Both the position numbers and the translations under genes were made by a program. Below are positions 16,356 through 25,488 of a stretch of DNA of 64,000 nucleotides, piece after piece. The notes below the pieces were generated by a model. That model searched no databases and was not told where the DNA came from. It was given only the letters and a program-made list of their open reading frames with translations. Numbering within the stretch: the stretch's first letter is position 1; the number at the start of each line of letters is the position of its first letter. The stretch is from Rivularia sp. PCC 7116 (lineage in GTDB: Bacteria; Cyanobacteriota; Cyanobacteriia; Cyanobacteriales; Nostocaceae), in NCBI RefSeq assembly GCF_000316665.1, contig NC_019678.1, positions 7,039,001 to 7,103,000 of the forward strand, written 5' to 3'.

Positions 16356-18164
16356 CTACAACTCTTCAGTAATCTTCACTTCTTTAGAAAGATATTTAAA
16401 CCAAGTAAAATATAAGGCAATTGAAAGCATTATAAACACTGCCAAAAGAGTACCAAAAACATCCCAGCGCTTCATCATAAAGGTAATTCCCAGCATAAAT
16501 AAAGTCAATTGCCAGGGAATTGCAATCAATGTAGAAACAATATCGCGGCGATTTTCGTTTTTAATTTTCTGCTGGATATTAGCAGGAAGATTTTTCCGCA
16601 CTATTCCCCAAAAGCCGAATGGTCTGGTAACTTTATAGAAGTTATCTATTACCTGTAAATCTGTTGGTTGGGTTGTAAATGTGCCGATGATGCAGCCAAT
16701 GAATGAGGAAATACTAGGGATGAGAAACAAAGCATATTCTTGTAACTGTGAATCTATATTCTTGATGATGAATGCTTTAGTAACTATGGCTGCTAACATC
16801 CCTGCTGCCGTACCAGCAGCAAATCCATAACCGTTAAAGCGCCACCAATACCATCTTAATACCAAAGGAATTGCTAATCCTGCTCCCAATCCCAAGGTTA
16901 GCCATCCCCAAATTTCGTTAATATTTTTAATTTGGTAACTAAATAGCATTCCTACAACTACAATCACTACCGATGCTAAACGACTTTGGGTAAGTAGTTG
17001 CTGGCTGGATGCTTCGGGTTTTAGATATGCTTGATAAATATCTTTTACCCAGTAAGCGGCGCTGGAATTAATGATAGAGTCAAAAGTAGACATTGCTGCT
17101 GCAATAAAACAAGCTATTAATATTCCTTTAATTCCTACTGGCACGTATTCTCCAATTACCGTAGGTAAAATCAATTCTGGATCTGATATAACCTCTTGGG
17201 TTGCTCCGTAATGAATGCCCAGCATCGCAAAAGCGGTAACAAGTGGCCATCTGAATGAAAGTAAGAGAATCCAGAACAAAGAAAGTAAACCCGCTTCCCT
17301 ATCGCTTTTAGCAGCAAAATAACGTTGAACCATATAGCCACCACCCCCACCGATACCAGCCATACATTCTTTGATTAAATAAAAGAAAATTACTCCACCG
17401 AATAAATTAAATGCGGAATAGTCTCCAGGTAAATCCAAAGTTAAAGATGGTGAAATACTGCTCCAGTCAGCAAAATTCCACTGTTTGAACTCAAAACCAT
17501 CACCAGCAGGAATCGAAACTGAGAATGTATCGGGAATAGTTGCAGTTTGCAGCGCTAAGACACAAACGTAAATTATCGCCACAAAAATCAAAACACCTTG
17601 AAAAACATCAGTCCAAACAACACCGTAAAAACCGCTGGCAGCAGTGTACACCAAAGCTAGAGTCACTAAAGCAAGTGAAGCTAGTTCATCGTTAATTCCG
17701 AGAAATTGACCTAAAAATTTACCGCCAGCAACAGTAAAAAAGCTCATGGCTCCCACTGCAAACATTAAATTTGCGATCGCGCTAATAATCCGAGCCGTAT
17801 TTCCTTCCCTTCCTTCACCGAAACGAAACCGCATCCATTCAGCTAACGTCATTACCTGAGCGCGACGATTCCATTTACCCATAAAAATCATCAAAATTGC
17901 CATGATTAACACCACACCACCGCGAATTTCGATAAAAAATCCTTTGGCTCCCACTGCGTAAATCAAAGCACTGATAATCATCGTACCCGCCAAATCGGTA
18001 TTCGATGCCATCCCCGAAGCACCCAAAACCCACCAAGGCATATTACGGTTTCCCAAAAAATAGGAATCAATACCCGCGCGAGCTTTTCTTTCCAGATAAA
18101 TCCCAAAGATTACTATAGAAATTAAGTAAACAGCAATTATTAGATAATCAACTAGCTGTAGCAT
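16356..18164 (-). CDS. Sodium:solute symporter family protein
   Basis: 602 aa with about 14 hydrophobic helices. The N-terminus, LVDYLIIAVYLISIVIFGIY, followed by GNRNMPWWVLGASGMASNTDLAGT, is characteristic of the SSS (sodium/glucose-type) family, including the unwound Ser/Thr/Gly-rich part of helix 1 where sodium and substrate bind. Members import sugars, amino acids, nucleosides or vitamins with Na+. The specificity cannot be assigned. The C-terminal extension (about residues 510-600, with two further helices) is longer than in the smallest members. It is transcribed alone on the minus strand, ending at the palindromic repeats shared with the DUF4058 remnant. One HIP1 site lies near 17773. 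Confidence 0.88.
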   Translation of the reverse strand: MLQLVDYLIIAVYLISIVIFGIYLERKARAGIDSYFLGNRNMPWWVLGASGMASNTDLAGTMIISALIYAVGAKGFFIEIRGGVVLIMAILMIFMGKWNRRAQVMTLAEWMRFRFGEGREGNTARIISAIANLMFAVGAMSFFTVAGGKFLGQFLGINDELASLALVTLALVYTAASGFYGVVWTDVFQGVLIFVAIIYVCVLALQTATIPDTFSVSIPAGDGFEFKQWNFADWSSISPSLTLDLPGDYSAFNLFGGVIFFYLIKECMAGIGGGGGYMVQRYFAAKSDREAGLLSLFWILLLSFRWPLVTAFAMLGIHYGATQEVISDPELILPTVIGEYVPVGIKGILIACFIAAAMSTFDSIINSSAAYWVKDIYQAYLKPEASSQQLLTQSRLASVVIVVVGMLFSYQIKNINEIWGWLTLGLGAGLAIPLVLRWYWWRFNGYGFAAGTAAGMLAAIVTKAFIIKNIDSQLQEYALFLIPSISSFIGCIIGTFTTQPTDLQVIDNFYKVTRPFGFWGIVRKNLPANIQQKIKNENRRDIVSTLIAIPWQLTLFMLGITFMMKRWDVFGTLLAVFIMLSIALYFTWFKYLSKEVKITEEL

Positions 18165-18533
18165 GTATTTTTTAGTAGTAAGTAATAACAGGGAAGATAC
18201 AGCAAACCCCTGTTCGCATCAAGTCTCTTATTTAACGGTTTGGGTTTCCGTGGATTTTGTTAAGTAATGTATTGCTCTTAGTTGTGTTTGGGCGCTATTT
18301 ATGTTTATCAAAGCAGTCATCATAACTAAGACTAATTTGTGAAAATTATATTTATATAGCTTTAATACAGAGGAACTTATGTCTAATTAAAAATGTCAAA
18401 ACTAGTGATATTACTTACTTTAAATTTGTAAAAGCCCTATAATTACTTATCAATTTATCGTGGCTTAAGCAACAAAACTGTGATGTATTGCGAGCTGTTA
18501 GTCAACCATTTGTAACAGATAGAATTTACCATT
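18165..18533. other. Divergent intergenic region
   Basis: 370 AT-rich bases between the symporter (minus) and the pentapeptide/TPR gene (plus). Promoters for both should be here. No gene or clear repeat. Confidence 0.4.
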
Positions 18534-20222
18534 ATGCAAATAATCTTCAATTCTAAATTTATTTCTCAAAAGTTTTTTCAAAGCCTTGTAATTTCCTTAA
18601 TGTTGTTCGTACCAGTATTGACAACTAATCCTGCAAGCGCAGCAAAACCAGAACACGTTAAAAAGTTATTAGATACAAAAAAATGCAATCGATGCGATTT
18701 AAGTAGTGCTGACTTTAATCGTAAAAACCTCAGAAAAGTAGATTTAGGTTCTTCGGATTTAAGTTATGCCAATTTGAGTTATGCACAATTAAATCGTGCC
18801 GAATTATATCGCGCTAATTTACGCAGCACTAATTTGAGTCATGCCGATTTAAGTTACGCCGATTTGAGTCAAGCAGATTTAAGTAATGCCAATTTGAGTA
18901 ATGCCGATTTAAGTTATGCCGATTTAAGCGATACTAAGTTAACTGGTATCAACTTATCTAATACCAAACTCAGGGGAACAAGACTCGATGATGTTAATCT
19001 CTATGGTGTCAATTTAAGTGGTGCGGATTTATCTGGTGTTAACTTAAGGTACGTAAACCTTAATGGTGCCATTTTAAATCGAGTTAATCTTAAATATGCG
19101 AATTTAAAAAATTTCGATTTTAAAGGTACATCGCTACAAAATGCCGATTTATCTGGCGCAAATCTGAGAAATGCCAACTTCAGAAATGCCAAACTTCAAA
19201 ATGCTAATTTAAGTAATACTAACCTCGATGGTGCGAATCTTCGATATGCAGAATTGATTGGAGTTAGACTTAATGGCGCAAGTTTGCGAAATGCCGATTT
19301 AAGAGGCGCTAATTTAGATATAAAATACATCCCTGATGACAATTTTATTGCTGATGCTTCTGACTTTATGAACTGGGGACACAATCGTTATCACCGAGAC
19401 GATTATCAAAGCGCGGTTACTTATTATAGTAGAGCAATAGAACTTGATTCTAGATCCGCAGCAGCTTACACTTATAGAGGTTTAGCTAAAAGTAAATTAC
19501 AAAATTATCAAGGTGCCCTTGATGATTACGAGCGAGCAATAGAAATTAATCCTAGTTACGCCGAAGCATATAATAATCGGGCTTATCTCTACATTCAGCA
19601 AGAAAAATATCAACTTGCACTTCAGGATTTTGATCGAGCAATTAGTATTAATCCACAATATGCTTCAGCTTACAATGGTAAAGCTAGTATTTATGTTGAG
19701 CAAAAAGACTATTCAAAAGCAGTACAGAATGCAACAGAAGCGATTAGATTTAATTCCAGATATGCCCGAGCATATAACAATAGAGGTTTAGGGCAATACG
19801 GCTTAAAAAATTATCAGGCTGCGGCTAAAGATTTTCGTAACGCGATTAAATTCTCTCGTCGTTGGGCGACAGCATATTATAATTCGGGACGTGCCCGTTA
19901 TGCGATTGGTTTATATAAAGATGCAACCAAACATTTTGATAAAGCTATCAAAATCAATCGAGAACATGTTGACGCTTACTACTATAGAAGTTTAGCTCGC
20001 TTCGATCGCAAGAAATATGAAGATGCAATTAAAGATAGCAATCGAGTAATTGCACGTAACCCCAGTTATGCAGCAGCTTATGAAATAAAAGGTAAATCTT
20101 TGCTGGCATTAAATAAACCTGTTGAAGCCAAACAAGCTTTTGACAAAGCCGTTAAAATTTATGCTCAAAAGCAGGATAAAGAAAGTTTGCAACGCCTGCA
20201 AAAAATGATTGCTGGTATTTAA
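18534..20222 (+). CDS. Secreted pentapeptide-repeat and TPR protein
   Basis: 562 aa. Residues 1-36 are a signal peptide ending ASA/AKP. Residues about 55-265 are a long run of A(D/N)LxX pentapeptides (SYADLSQADLSNANLSNADL and similar), which would form a right-handed quadrilateral beta-helix. Residues about 275-555 hold some eight TPR units (AVTYYSRAIELDSRSAAAYTYRG and so on), an alpha-solenoid for protein binding. A short CNRCDL motif (Cys52, Cys55) precedes the repeats. Both halves are protein-interaction scaffolds with no catalytic motif, acting outside the cytoplasm. Fusions of this kind are frequent in cyanobacteria, but their partners are mostly unknown. The repeats are strongly periodic at the DNA level too, which may favour recombination. 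Confidence 0.9.
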   Translation: MQIIFNSKFISQKFFQSLVISLMLFVPVLTTNPASAAKPEHVKKLLDTKKCNRCDLSSADFNRKNLRKVDLGSSDLSYANLSYAQLNRAELYRANLRSTNLSHADLSYADLSQADLSNANLSNADLSYADLSDTKLTGINLSNTKLRGTRLDDVNLYGVNLSGADLSGVNLRYVNLNGAILNRVNLKYANLKNFDFKGTSLQNADLSGANLRNANFRNAKLQNANLSNTNLDGANLRYAELIGVRLNGASLRNADLRGANLDIKYIPDDNFIADASDFMNWGHNRYHRDDYQSAVTYYSRAIELDSRSAAAYTYRGLAKSKLQNYQGALDDYERAIEINPSYAEAYNNRAYLYIQQEKYQLALQDFDRAISINPQYASAYNGKASIYVEQKDYSKAVQNATEAIRFNSRYARAYNNRGLGQYGLKNYQAAAKDFRNAIKFSRRWATAYYNSGRARYAIGLYKDATKHFDKAIKINREHVDAYYYRSLARFDRKKYEDAIKDSNRVIARNPSYAAAYEIKGKSLLALNKPVEAKQAFDKAVKIYAQKQDKESLQRLQKMIAGI

Positions 20223-20713
20223 ATAAAACGCCAAAATGCCTTCACCCTCCAAGGGTGGGGCTATCACAACAAAGCCCACCTACGTAGGCTAGTTTATGAA
20301 AAATGCTTTATGTAAAATATGAGTTAAAAACGCTTCTTAATTGAAATAGGGCTTCCTCGCAAACTAGATTTGTTTTAGCCAATAACATTTTCCTTAGAAC
20401 ACGATATTTTTCGCAAACTTGAAATAAAAAAGTATTTACCACAGAAGTTACATCCAAAATACCGAACATTACATAAAAAATCTTAATATTAAAAATAAAT
20501 TATCTTGCGATTCAATTGGGGCACCTCGCAGCAGAGGAGATTCTTATATTAGAATGATAATGCGAACACTAGTACTAGTAAAGAAGCCTTGCGTGAGTGA
20601 GGGGAAGAGTGGGAAGATTTTTTTTACTAACTCGCAACTTGCTACCTAATACTCCTAACTATTCACTGGTAACTAGTAACTGTTAACTGCTCACTGATAA
20701 CTGTTCACTGAAA
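20223..20713. other. Non-coding interval with repeat remnants
   Basis: Contains a degenerate fragment (about 20245-20300) resembling the core of the repeats at 1274 and 42115 (ggggctatcacaacaaagcc), AT-rich filler, and a block of CTGTTAA/CTGCTCA/CTGATAA heptamer-like repeats (about 20640-20713) running straight into the methyltransferase start codon. No gene. Confidence 0.55.
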
Positions 20714-22003
20714 ATGCGTCCTATTGCTGTAGATTTGTTTGCGGGTGCGGGGGGGATGACTCTTGGTTTTGAACAAGCTGGTTTTGATGTGCTTGCTGCT
20801 GTAGAATTAGACCCAATTCACTGTGCTGTTCATGAATTTAATTTTCCTTTTTGGTCTACTTTATGTGCAAGGGTAGAGAAGATTTCGGGTAAGAAAATTA
20901 GAAGACTTTCTACAATTAGAAATAAAGAAATCGATGTTGTATTTGGTGGTTCTCCCTGTCAGGGATTTTCGATGATGGGAAAACGGGCTTTAGATGACCC
21001 CAGAAATTCTTTGGTATTTCACTTTTTACGGTTAATTTTAGAGCTACAGCCTAAATATTTCGTATTTGAAAATGTACCGGGTTTAACTGTAGGGGAGCAT
21101 CGCATATTTCTATCAACAGTAATTGCAGAATTTGAGAAAAACGGTTATCGAGTAGAAGCGAATTATCAAGTCCTGAATGCTGCTAATTATGGGGTTCCTC
21201 AAGACAGAGCTAGATTATTTATCTTCGGATGTCGTCAAGGTTTAAATTTACCAAAATATCCCCAGCCACTTACTGCACCCAAAATATCTAAAAAATCAAA
21301 ATATATTGTAAATAATCCCGATTTACCTGCAACTCCTACAGTATGGGATGCGATTTGCGATCTACCGGAAGTGGAAAATTATTCAGAATTGATTGAAAGA
21401 GATTGGGTAATTGCTAAATATGGTGAACCAAGCAATTACAGCAGTCAATTACGGGGTATTTCATCAATCGAAAAGAATTATTCTTACGAACGTTTATTTG
21501 ATAATTTTTTTCTTACTTGCAGTACTCGTACCAAACATAATTTGCAGTCTATCAGCAGATTTAAACAAACCGAACCCGGTAAAACTGAACCAGTTAGCCA
21601 CTTTCATAAACTAGCAGCAAACGGTATCAGCAAAACTCTCAGAGCGGGAACACCTAGAAATCGCGGTGCTTTCACTTCTCCCCGCCCGATTCATCCGGTA
21701 ACTCCTAGATGTATTACCGTCAGAGAAGCAGCGAGATTACATTCCTACCCCGATTGGTTTCGCTTTCACCTGACAAAATGGCATGGATTCCGGCAAATAG
21801 GAAACTCAGTTCCTCCTTTGTTAGCTAAGGCGATCGCTACAGAAATTATTCGAGCTTTAGAAATCACTCCAGTTAAACCAGAACAAATACAGCCATTAGG
21901 TGATGATAGTTTATTAGAGTTAAATATGTCTCAAGCCGCTAAAAAATTTGGAGTTGATGAAAATATTATCGAGCGGAGGATAAGGAAGAAAAAACAAGAT
22001 TAG
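20714..22003 (+). CDS. C5-cytosine DNA methyltransferase (solitary)
   Basis: 429 aa. The ordered motifs of m5C methyltransferases are all present: motif I DLFAGAGGMTLGFEQAGF (SAM binding), motif IV GGSPCQGFS with catalytic Cys82, motif VI FVFENVPG (E119-N120-V121), motif VIII region QDRARLF, and motifs IX/X REAARLHSYPDWF and RQIGNSVPPLLAKAIATEI. The target-recognition region lies at about residues 200-320. A C-terminal tail (MSQAAKKFGVDENIIERRI) looks like a small helix-turn-helix. No recognised restriction nuclease is adjacent. Cyanobacteria commonly carry an orphan enzyme that methylates CGATCG, the core of HIP1; this is a candidate by context only. The start codon has no ribosome-binding site and follows tandem heptamers. 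Confidence 0.92.
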   Translation: MRPIAVDLFAGAGGMTLGFEQAGFDVLAAVELDPIHCAVHEFNFPFWSTLCARVEKISGKKIRRLSTIRNKEIDVVFGGSPCQGFSMMGKRALDDPRNSLVFHFLRLILELQPKYFVFENVPGLTVGEHRIFLSTVIAEFEKNGYRVEANYQVLNAANYGVPQDRARLFIFGCRQGLNLPKYPQPLTAPKISKKSKYIVNNPDLPATPTVWDAICDLPEVENYSELIERDWVIAKYGEPSNYSSQLRGISSIEKNYSYERLFDNFFLTCSTRTKHNLQSISRFKQTEPGKTEPVSHFHKLAANGISKTLRAGTPRNRGAFTSPRPIHPVTPRCITVREAARLHSYPDWFRFHLTKWHGFRQIGNSVPPLLAKAIATEIIRALEITPVKPEQIQPLGDDSLLELNMSQAAKKFGVDENIIERRIRKKKQD

Positions 22004-22046
22004 GTAATTGGTAATGGGTAGTGGGTAATATTCTTGTTTCTTCTCG

Positions 22047-22148
22047 TTACAAGGCAGAGCCTTGTAATGCCTTTGATGAAGGCTCTGCCTTCAGTTTTAC
22101 AAAAAAAGGCAGAGCCTTTTACCATTGCGTCACTAGGCAGAGCCTAGT
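22047..22148. repeat. Cluster of four palindromes with a GGCAGAGCC core
   Basis: TTACAAGGCAGAGCCTTGTAA minus its last base begins at 22047 (whole palindrome 22047-22067). GAAGGCTCTGCCTTC is at 22078-22092, AAAAGGCAGAGCCTTTT at 22104-22120 and ACTAGGCAGAGCCTAGT at 22132-22148. The core is constant and each pair of arms is different yet complementary. The cluster lies between convergent genes. Confidence 0.85.
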
Positions 22149-22160
22149 AACGAGTGTTAA

Positions 22161-22685
22161 CTATTCCTTTCCTTCATTAAACAATCGCGACAATTGACTC
22201 AAGATTCTAGCCCTAGCATCTGTAGAAGTGTTTTTCAATCCGTATAACTTAAGTTTACTTTGAACAACTTCGACAATATTATCTTCTAAAAGATGCTCTA
22301 ATAAATCATCAACGATATCTTCGTTATTTTCTTTATTTGTCAGATCGAAAACATCTGTTAAATAATAAATTTGTTCTATTCCTTTTGATTCAAAGTACTG
22401 TACTAATCGCCATGCATCGAAGGCTTGCGGATAATCTACAAAGCCAGCATGGATATCAACTACGGTATAAGATTTTTCCGATTGAAAATAAACGCCTACT
22501 CCGTGTTTGTCAAAAGTCCATTTTTCTTCTTGCAGTGACAGTAAACCTTGACGAGGACAATTTGCAGAGAAAGATTTAATTACATTGGGATATATCTGGC
22601 GAAATGTACAATTAAGATTGTTTTGCAGTTTTACGAACTCTGAAATGATTTGAACTGCCGGACTCGTTTTGATTGACGACTTCAT
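22161..22685 (-). CDS. Hypothetical protein, possibly DUF6896-like
   Basis: 174 aa, soluble, no signal or membrane segment. Recognisable stretches are FDKHGVGVYFQ, YTVVDIHAGF and AFDAWRLVQYFESKGI. These recall a small family of unknown function (DUF6896, from memory and not certain). The C-terminal 60 residues are acidic and helical (NNEDIVDDLLEHLLEDNIVE). It converges on the solitary methyltransferase. I looked for a PD-(D/E)xK or HNH motif that would make it a restriction enzyme and did not find one. The sequence is well formed, with a normal codon pattern, so I take it as a real gene. Confidence 0.65.
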   Translation of the reverse strand: MKSSIKTSPAVQIISEFVKLQNNLNCTFRQIYPNVIKSFSANCPRQGLLSLQEEKWTFDKHGVGVYFQSEKSYTVVDIHAGFVDYPQAFDAWRLVQYFESKGIEQIYYLTDVFDLTNKENNEDIVDDLLEHLLEDNIVEVVQSKLKLYGLKNTSTDARARILSQLSRLFNEGKE

Positions 22686-23219
22686 TTTCCGTACTCCTAG
22701 CCTTTATTTTGCCGATAAATAGCCCAATGGAGCTATTTTCAATAATAATTTTCTCGCTTTTGGGCTGTATCTTTAAGAATAATCAAATAATGCTGAGTTA
22801 TACAACCTAACGTAGTTTTTGATAAAAATCAAATAACTTATATTACCGTTTTGCGATTTCAAACCTTTCTTATAAATTTATACTCACCATATGCTTTTGC
22901 TAAAATAGATAAAAATGATTCTAAGTAATTTTACTAGACGAAGTAAATTGTAAAAACTTTTTATATTATGGTTAACTCATAAATAATTTGTCAATTTTTT
23001 TGTGAATTTTATATACATTTTTGTATTTTCTCAGAACAATTTCGTAATTGCGAAAACATAGTTAATTAAAAGATGTGAAATATATCCTTGATAATACTGA
23101 ATTAATGATTTATATGTTCGGAGAAAGCATAAAATCTTCACTTCTAACGCTTAACTATTTATTTTATAAATGGGAACTATGGATATAGTGTTAAATTCTT
23201 TAGTTTTCTAGTTCCCATA
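22686..23219. other. Divergent intergenic region
   Basis: 530 very AT-rich bases between the DUF6896-like gene (minus) and the PAS kinase (plus). No gene, hairpin or repeat recognised; the promoters should be here. Confidence 0.4.
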
Positions 23220-25391
23220 ATGTTAGCAGAGCATCTACTTACCATTCCCAAAACTGAATACGAATCGATGACTAAGAAAATTAAGCAATTGGAATCTTCT
23301 GTAAATACATTAGAAACAAGATTGCACGGTTTAGCCGATAACGTACCGGGGATGATTTATCAATTTTGTCTTAATCCCGATGGTACCATGCACGCACCTT
23401 ATGTATCTTCAGGTTGTCAACTAATTTATGAAGTAGAGCCGCATTGTATTCAACAAGATTCACAAATAATTACCTCGATGGTGCATCCAGATGATATAGC
23501 TTTGTTGGAGCAAACCATTTTAGAATCGGCTCAAACTTTACAAAAATGGGAATTAGAATGGCGCATCAGAAGCCCTTCAGGTTTAGAAAAATGGCTACAA
23601 GGATTTTCACAACCCGAATTACAACCAGATAACTCTGTAGTTTGGTACGGTTGCATTATTGATATTACCCAACGCAAGCAAGCTGAAATCGACATAGCAC
23701 AAATAAACGAAAATTTACAAGCAAATGTACGAAAAAAGACTTTAGAATTACAGCTTTCTCAAGAAAGATTACAGCGTTTAGCCGATAAGGTACCGGGAAT
23801 GCTTTATGAATATCGATTTGATGCTGAGGGGAATGGTTCATTTTCCTATGTCTCTTCCGGAAGTCATTTGATTTATGAGCTACAACCAGAACAAATCCTA
23901 CAAGATGTAGAACTTGTCAATCAGCAAATTTATCCTGAAGATAGTCTCAAATTACAAGAAGCTGTTTTCAAGTCTGCTCAAACTCTTGAAAAATGGGAAT
24001 CTTCTTGGCGCATTACTACACCTTCGGGTAAACAAAAGTGGTTGCAGGGTATTTCCCAACCAACATTACAAGAAGATGGTTCGATACTTTGGTACGGTTG
24101 CTTTGTTGATATTACCAAACGCCAGCAAATAGAAACAGAATTGCGGCAAAAAGAAGCTCAATATCGCAAAATATTTGAAACAATTAATGATGGTTTTAGT
24201 ATTTATGATTTAGAAACAGAGAAAATAGTAACGGCAAACTTGGCAGCTAGCGAAATGCACGGTTATGCTCAAGCAGAATTTTTAGAATTACATCCTACAG
24301 CTTATATTCATTCTTCCTGCCATCATTTATTTGCAAATTTAATTGAAAGTATATCTTCCGGTACACCTTTTCATTCGCAATCAATTGATGTATGTAAAGA
24401 TGGTTCTACAATAAATGTTGATCTTAAAGGAATTCGCTTTATTTACAACGGTAAAGCTTGTGCTTTAATAACAACAAGAGATATCACGGCGCAAAAACGG
24501 GTAGAAGAAAAAATACAGCAACAAGCTAAAACTCTTCAATTAGCTTTACACAAAATCAAAAGCACCCAAGCCAAACTTGTACAATCGGAGAAAATGTCAT
24601 CCTTAGGGCAAATGGTAGCTGGAGTTGCTCACGAAATTAACAATCCAGTTAATTTTATTCATGGAAACCTCAAACCTGCTTGCGAATACGTGCAAGATTT
24701 ATTGCGGTTGCTTAGACTTTACCAACAACATTACCCCCAACCCGACTCAGAAATTCAAACAGAAATCGAAACAATCGAACTCGATTTTCTTCAAGAAGAT
24801 TTAATTAAAATACTTAAATCTATGCAGGAAGGTACCACTCGTATCCGAGAAATTGTTTTATCGCTGCGAAATTTTTCCCGATTGGATGAAGCTGATTTTA
24901 AGAAAGCAAATATTCATGAAGGTATTGATTCCACCTTGATGATTTTAAATAACCGTCTCAAAATTAAACCAGGTAGCCCCGAAATTCAAATAATTAAAGA
25001 ATACGATACTTCATTACCTGCAATCGATTGTTATGCTGGACAACTTAACCAAGTATTTATGAATATTTTGGTCAACGCCATCGATGCATTAGAAGATAAA
25101 ATGAAAAAGAATAAAGATAATCTTAATTATCAAATTACTATTAGTACTAAATTTGTTCAGTCAAAATTTGTTAGAATCACAATCGCTGATAATGGTTGTG
25201 GAATACCTACGGCTATCCAAACTAAACTATTTGACCCGTTTTTCACTACCAAAGAAGTCGGTAAAGGTACTGGGCTAGGATTATCTATTAGCTACCAAAT
25301 CGTAGTTGAAAAGCACCGTGGAAAACTTTATTGTTATTCTAAGCCAGCAAAAGGAACCGAGTTTGTGATTGAGATACCAGTTTTGCAGTGA
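23220..25391 (+). CDS. PAS-domain sensor histidine kinase
   Basis: 723 aa, no membrane helices, so cytosolic. Two consecutive PAS/PAC modules (about 33-155 and 185-305) are clear duplicates of each other: [16 protein letters not shown] versus [18 protein letters not shown], each ending WYGCxxDIT. A third, different PAS (about 312-435, [19 protein letters not shown]) leads through a coiled coil to the kinase core. The phosphoacceptor is H471 in [13 protein letters not shown] box [13 protein letters not shown]1 [26 protein letters not shown]. The ligand and response regulator are unknown. The kinase core strongly resembles that of the membrane kinase at 11226-12995. The first PAS pair contains no obvious heme or flavin residue that I could assign. 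Confidence 0.92.
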   Translation: MLAEHLLTIPKTEYESMTKKIKQLESSVNTLETRLHGLADNVPGMIYQFCLNPDGTMHAPYVSSGCQLIYEVEPHCIQQDSQIITSMVHPDDIALLEQTILESAQTLQKWELEWRIRSPSGLEKWLQGFSQPELQPDNSVVWYGCIIDITQRKQAEIDIAQINENLQANVRKKTLELQLSQERLQRLADKVPGMLYEYRFDAEGNGSFSYVSSGSHLIYELQPEQILQDVELVNQQIYPEDSLKLQEAVFKSAQTLEKWESSWRITTPSGKQKWLQGISQPTLQEDGSILWYGCFVDITKRQQIETELRQKEAQYRKIFETINDGFSIYDLETEKIVTANLAASEMHGYAQAEFLELHPTAYIHSSCHHLFANLIESISSGTPFHSQSIDVCKDGSTINVDLKGIRFIYNGKACALITTRDITAQKRVEEKIQQQAKTLQLALHKIKSTQAKLVQSEKMSSLGQMVAGVAHEINNPVNFIHGNLKPACEYVQDLLRLLRLYQQHYPQPDSEIQTEIETIELDFLQEDLIKILKSMQEGTTRIREIVLSLRNFSRLDEADFKKANIHEGIDSTLMILNNRLKIKPGSPEIQIIKEYDTSLPAIDCYAGQLNQVFMNILVNAIDALEDKMKKNKDNLNYQITISTKFVQSKFVRITIADNGCGIPTAIQTKLFDPFFTTKEVGKGTGLGLSISYQIVVEKHRGKLYCYSKPAKGTEFVIEIPVLQ

Positions 25392-25488
25392 ACAGTGAAC
25401 AGTTACCAATTACCAATTACCAATGCCCAATGCCCCATGCCCCATGCCCCATGCCCCATGCCCCATGCCCAATTCCCAATTATGAATT
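25389..25488. repeat. Short tandem repeats (ACAGTGA, TTACCAA, ATGCCCC, ATTATGA)
   Basis: Consecutive blocks of heptamers: two or so AGTGAAC, three TTACCAA, about six ATGCCCC/ATGCCCA, then ATTATGA twice. The second ATTATGA supplies the ATG of the following GTPase gene. Confidence 0.9.

Noticed and set aside
22047-22148. CRISPR array
   Set aside because: Units are palindromes with unequal spacing and no constant repeat longer than 9 bases, and no cas gene is near.
22161-22685. Restriction endonuclease partner of the methyltransferase
   Set aside because: No PD-(D/E)xK, HNH or GIY-YIG motif seen; orientation is convergent, not operonic.
25389-25488. CRISPR or minisatellite coding region
   Set aside because: Heptamer short tandem repeats of the usual cyanobacterial kind; no unique spacers.
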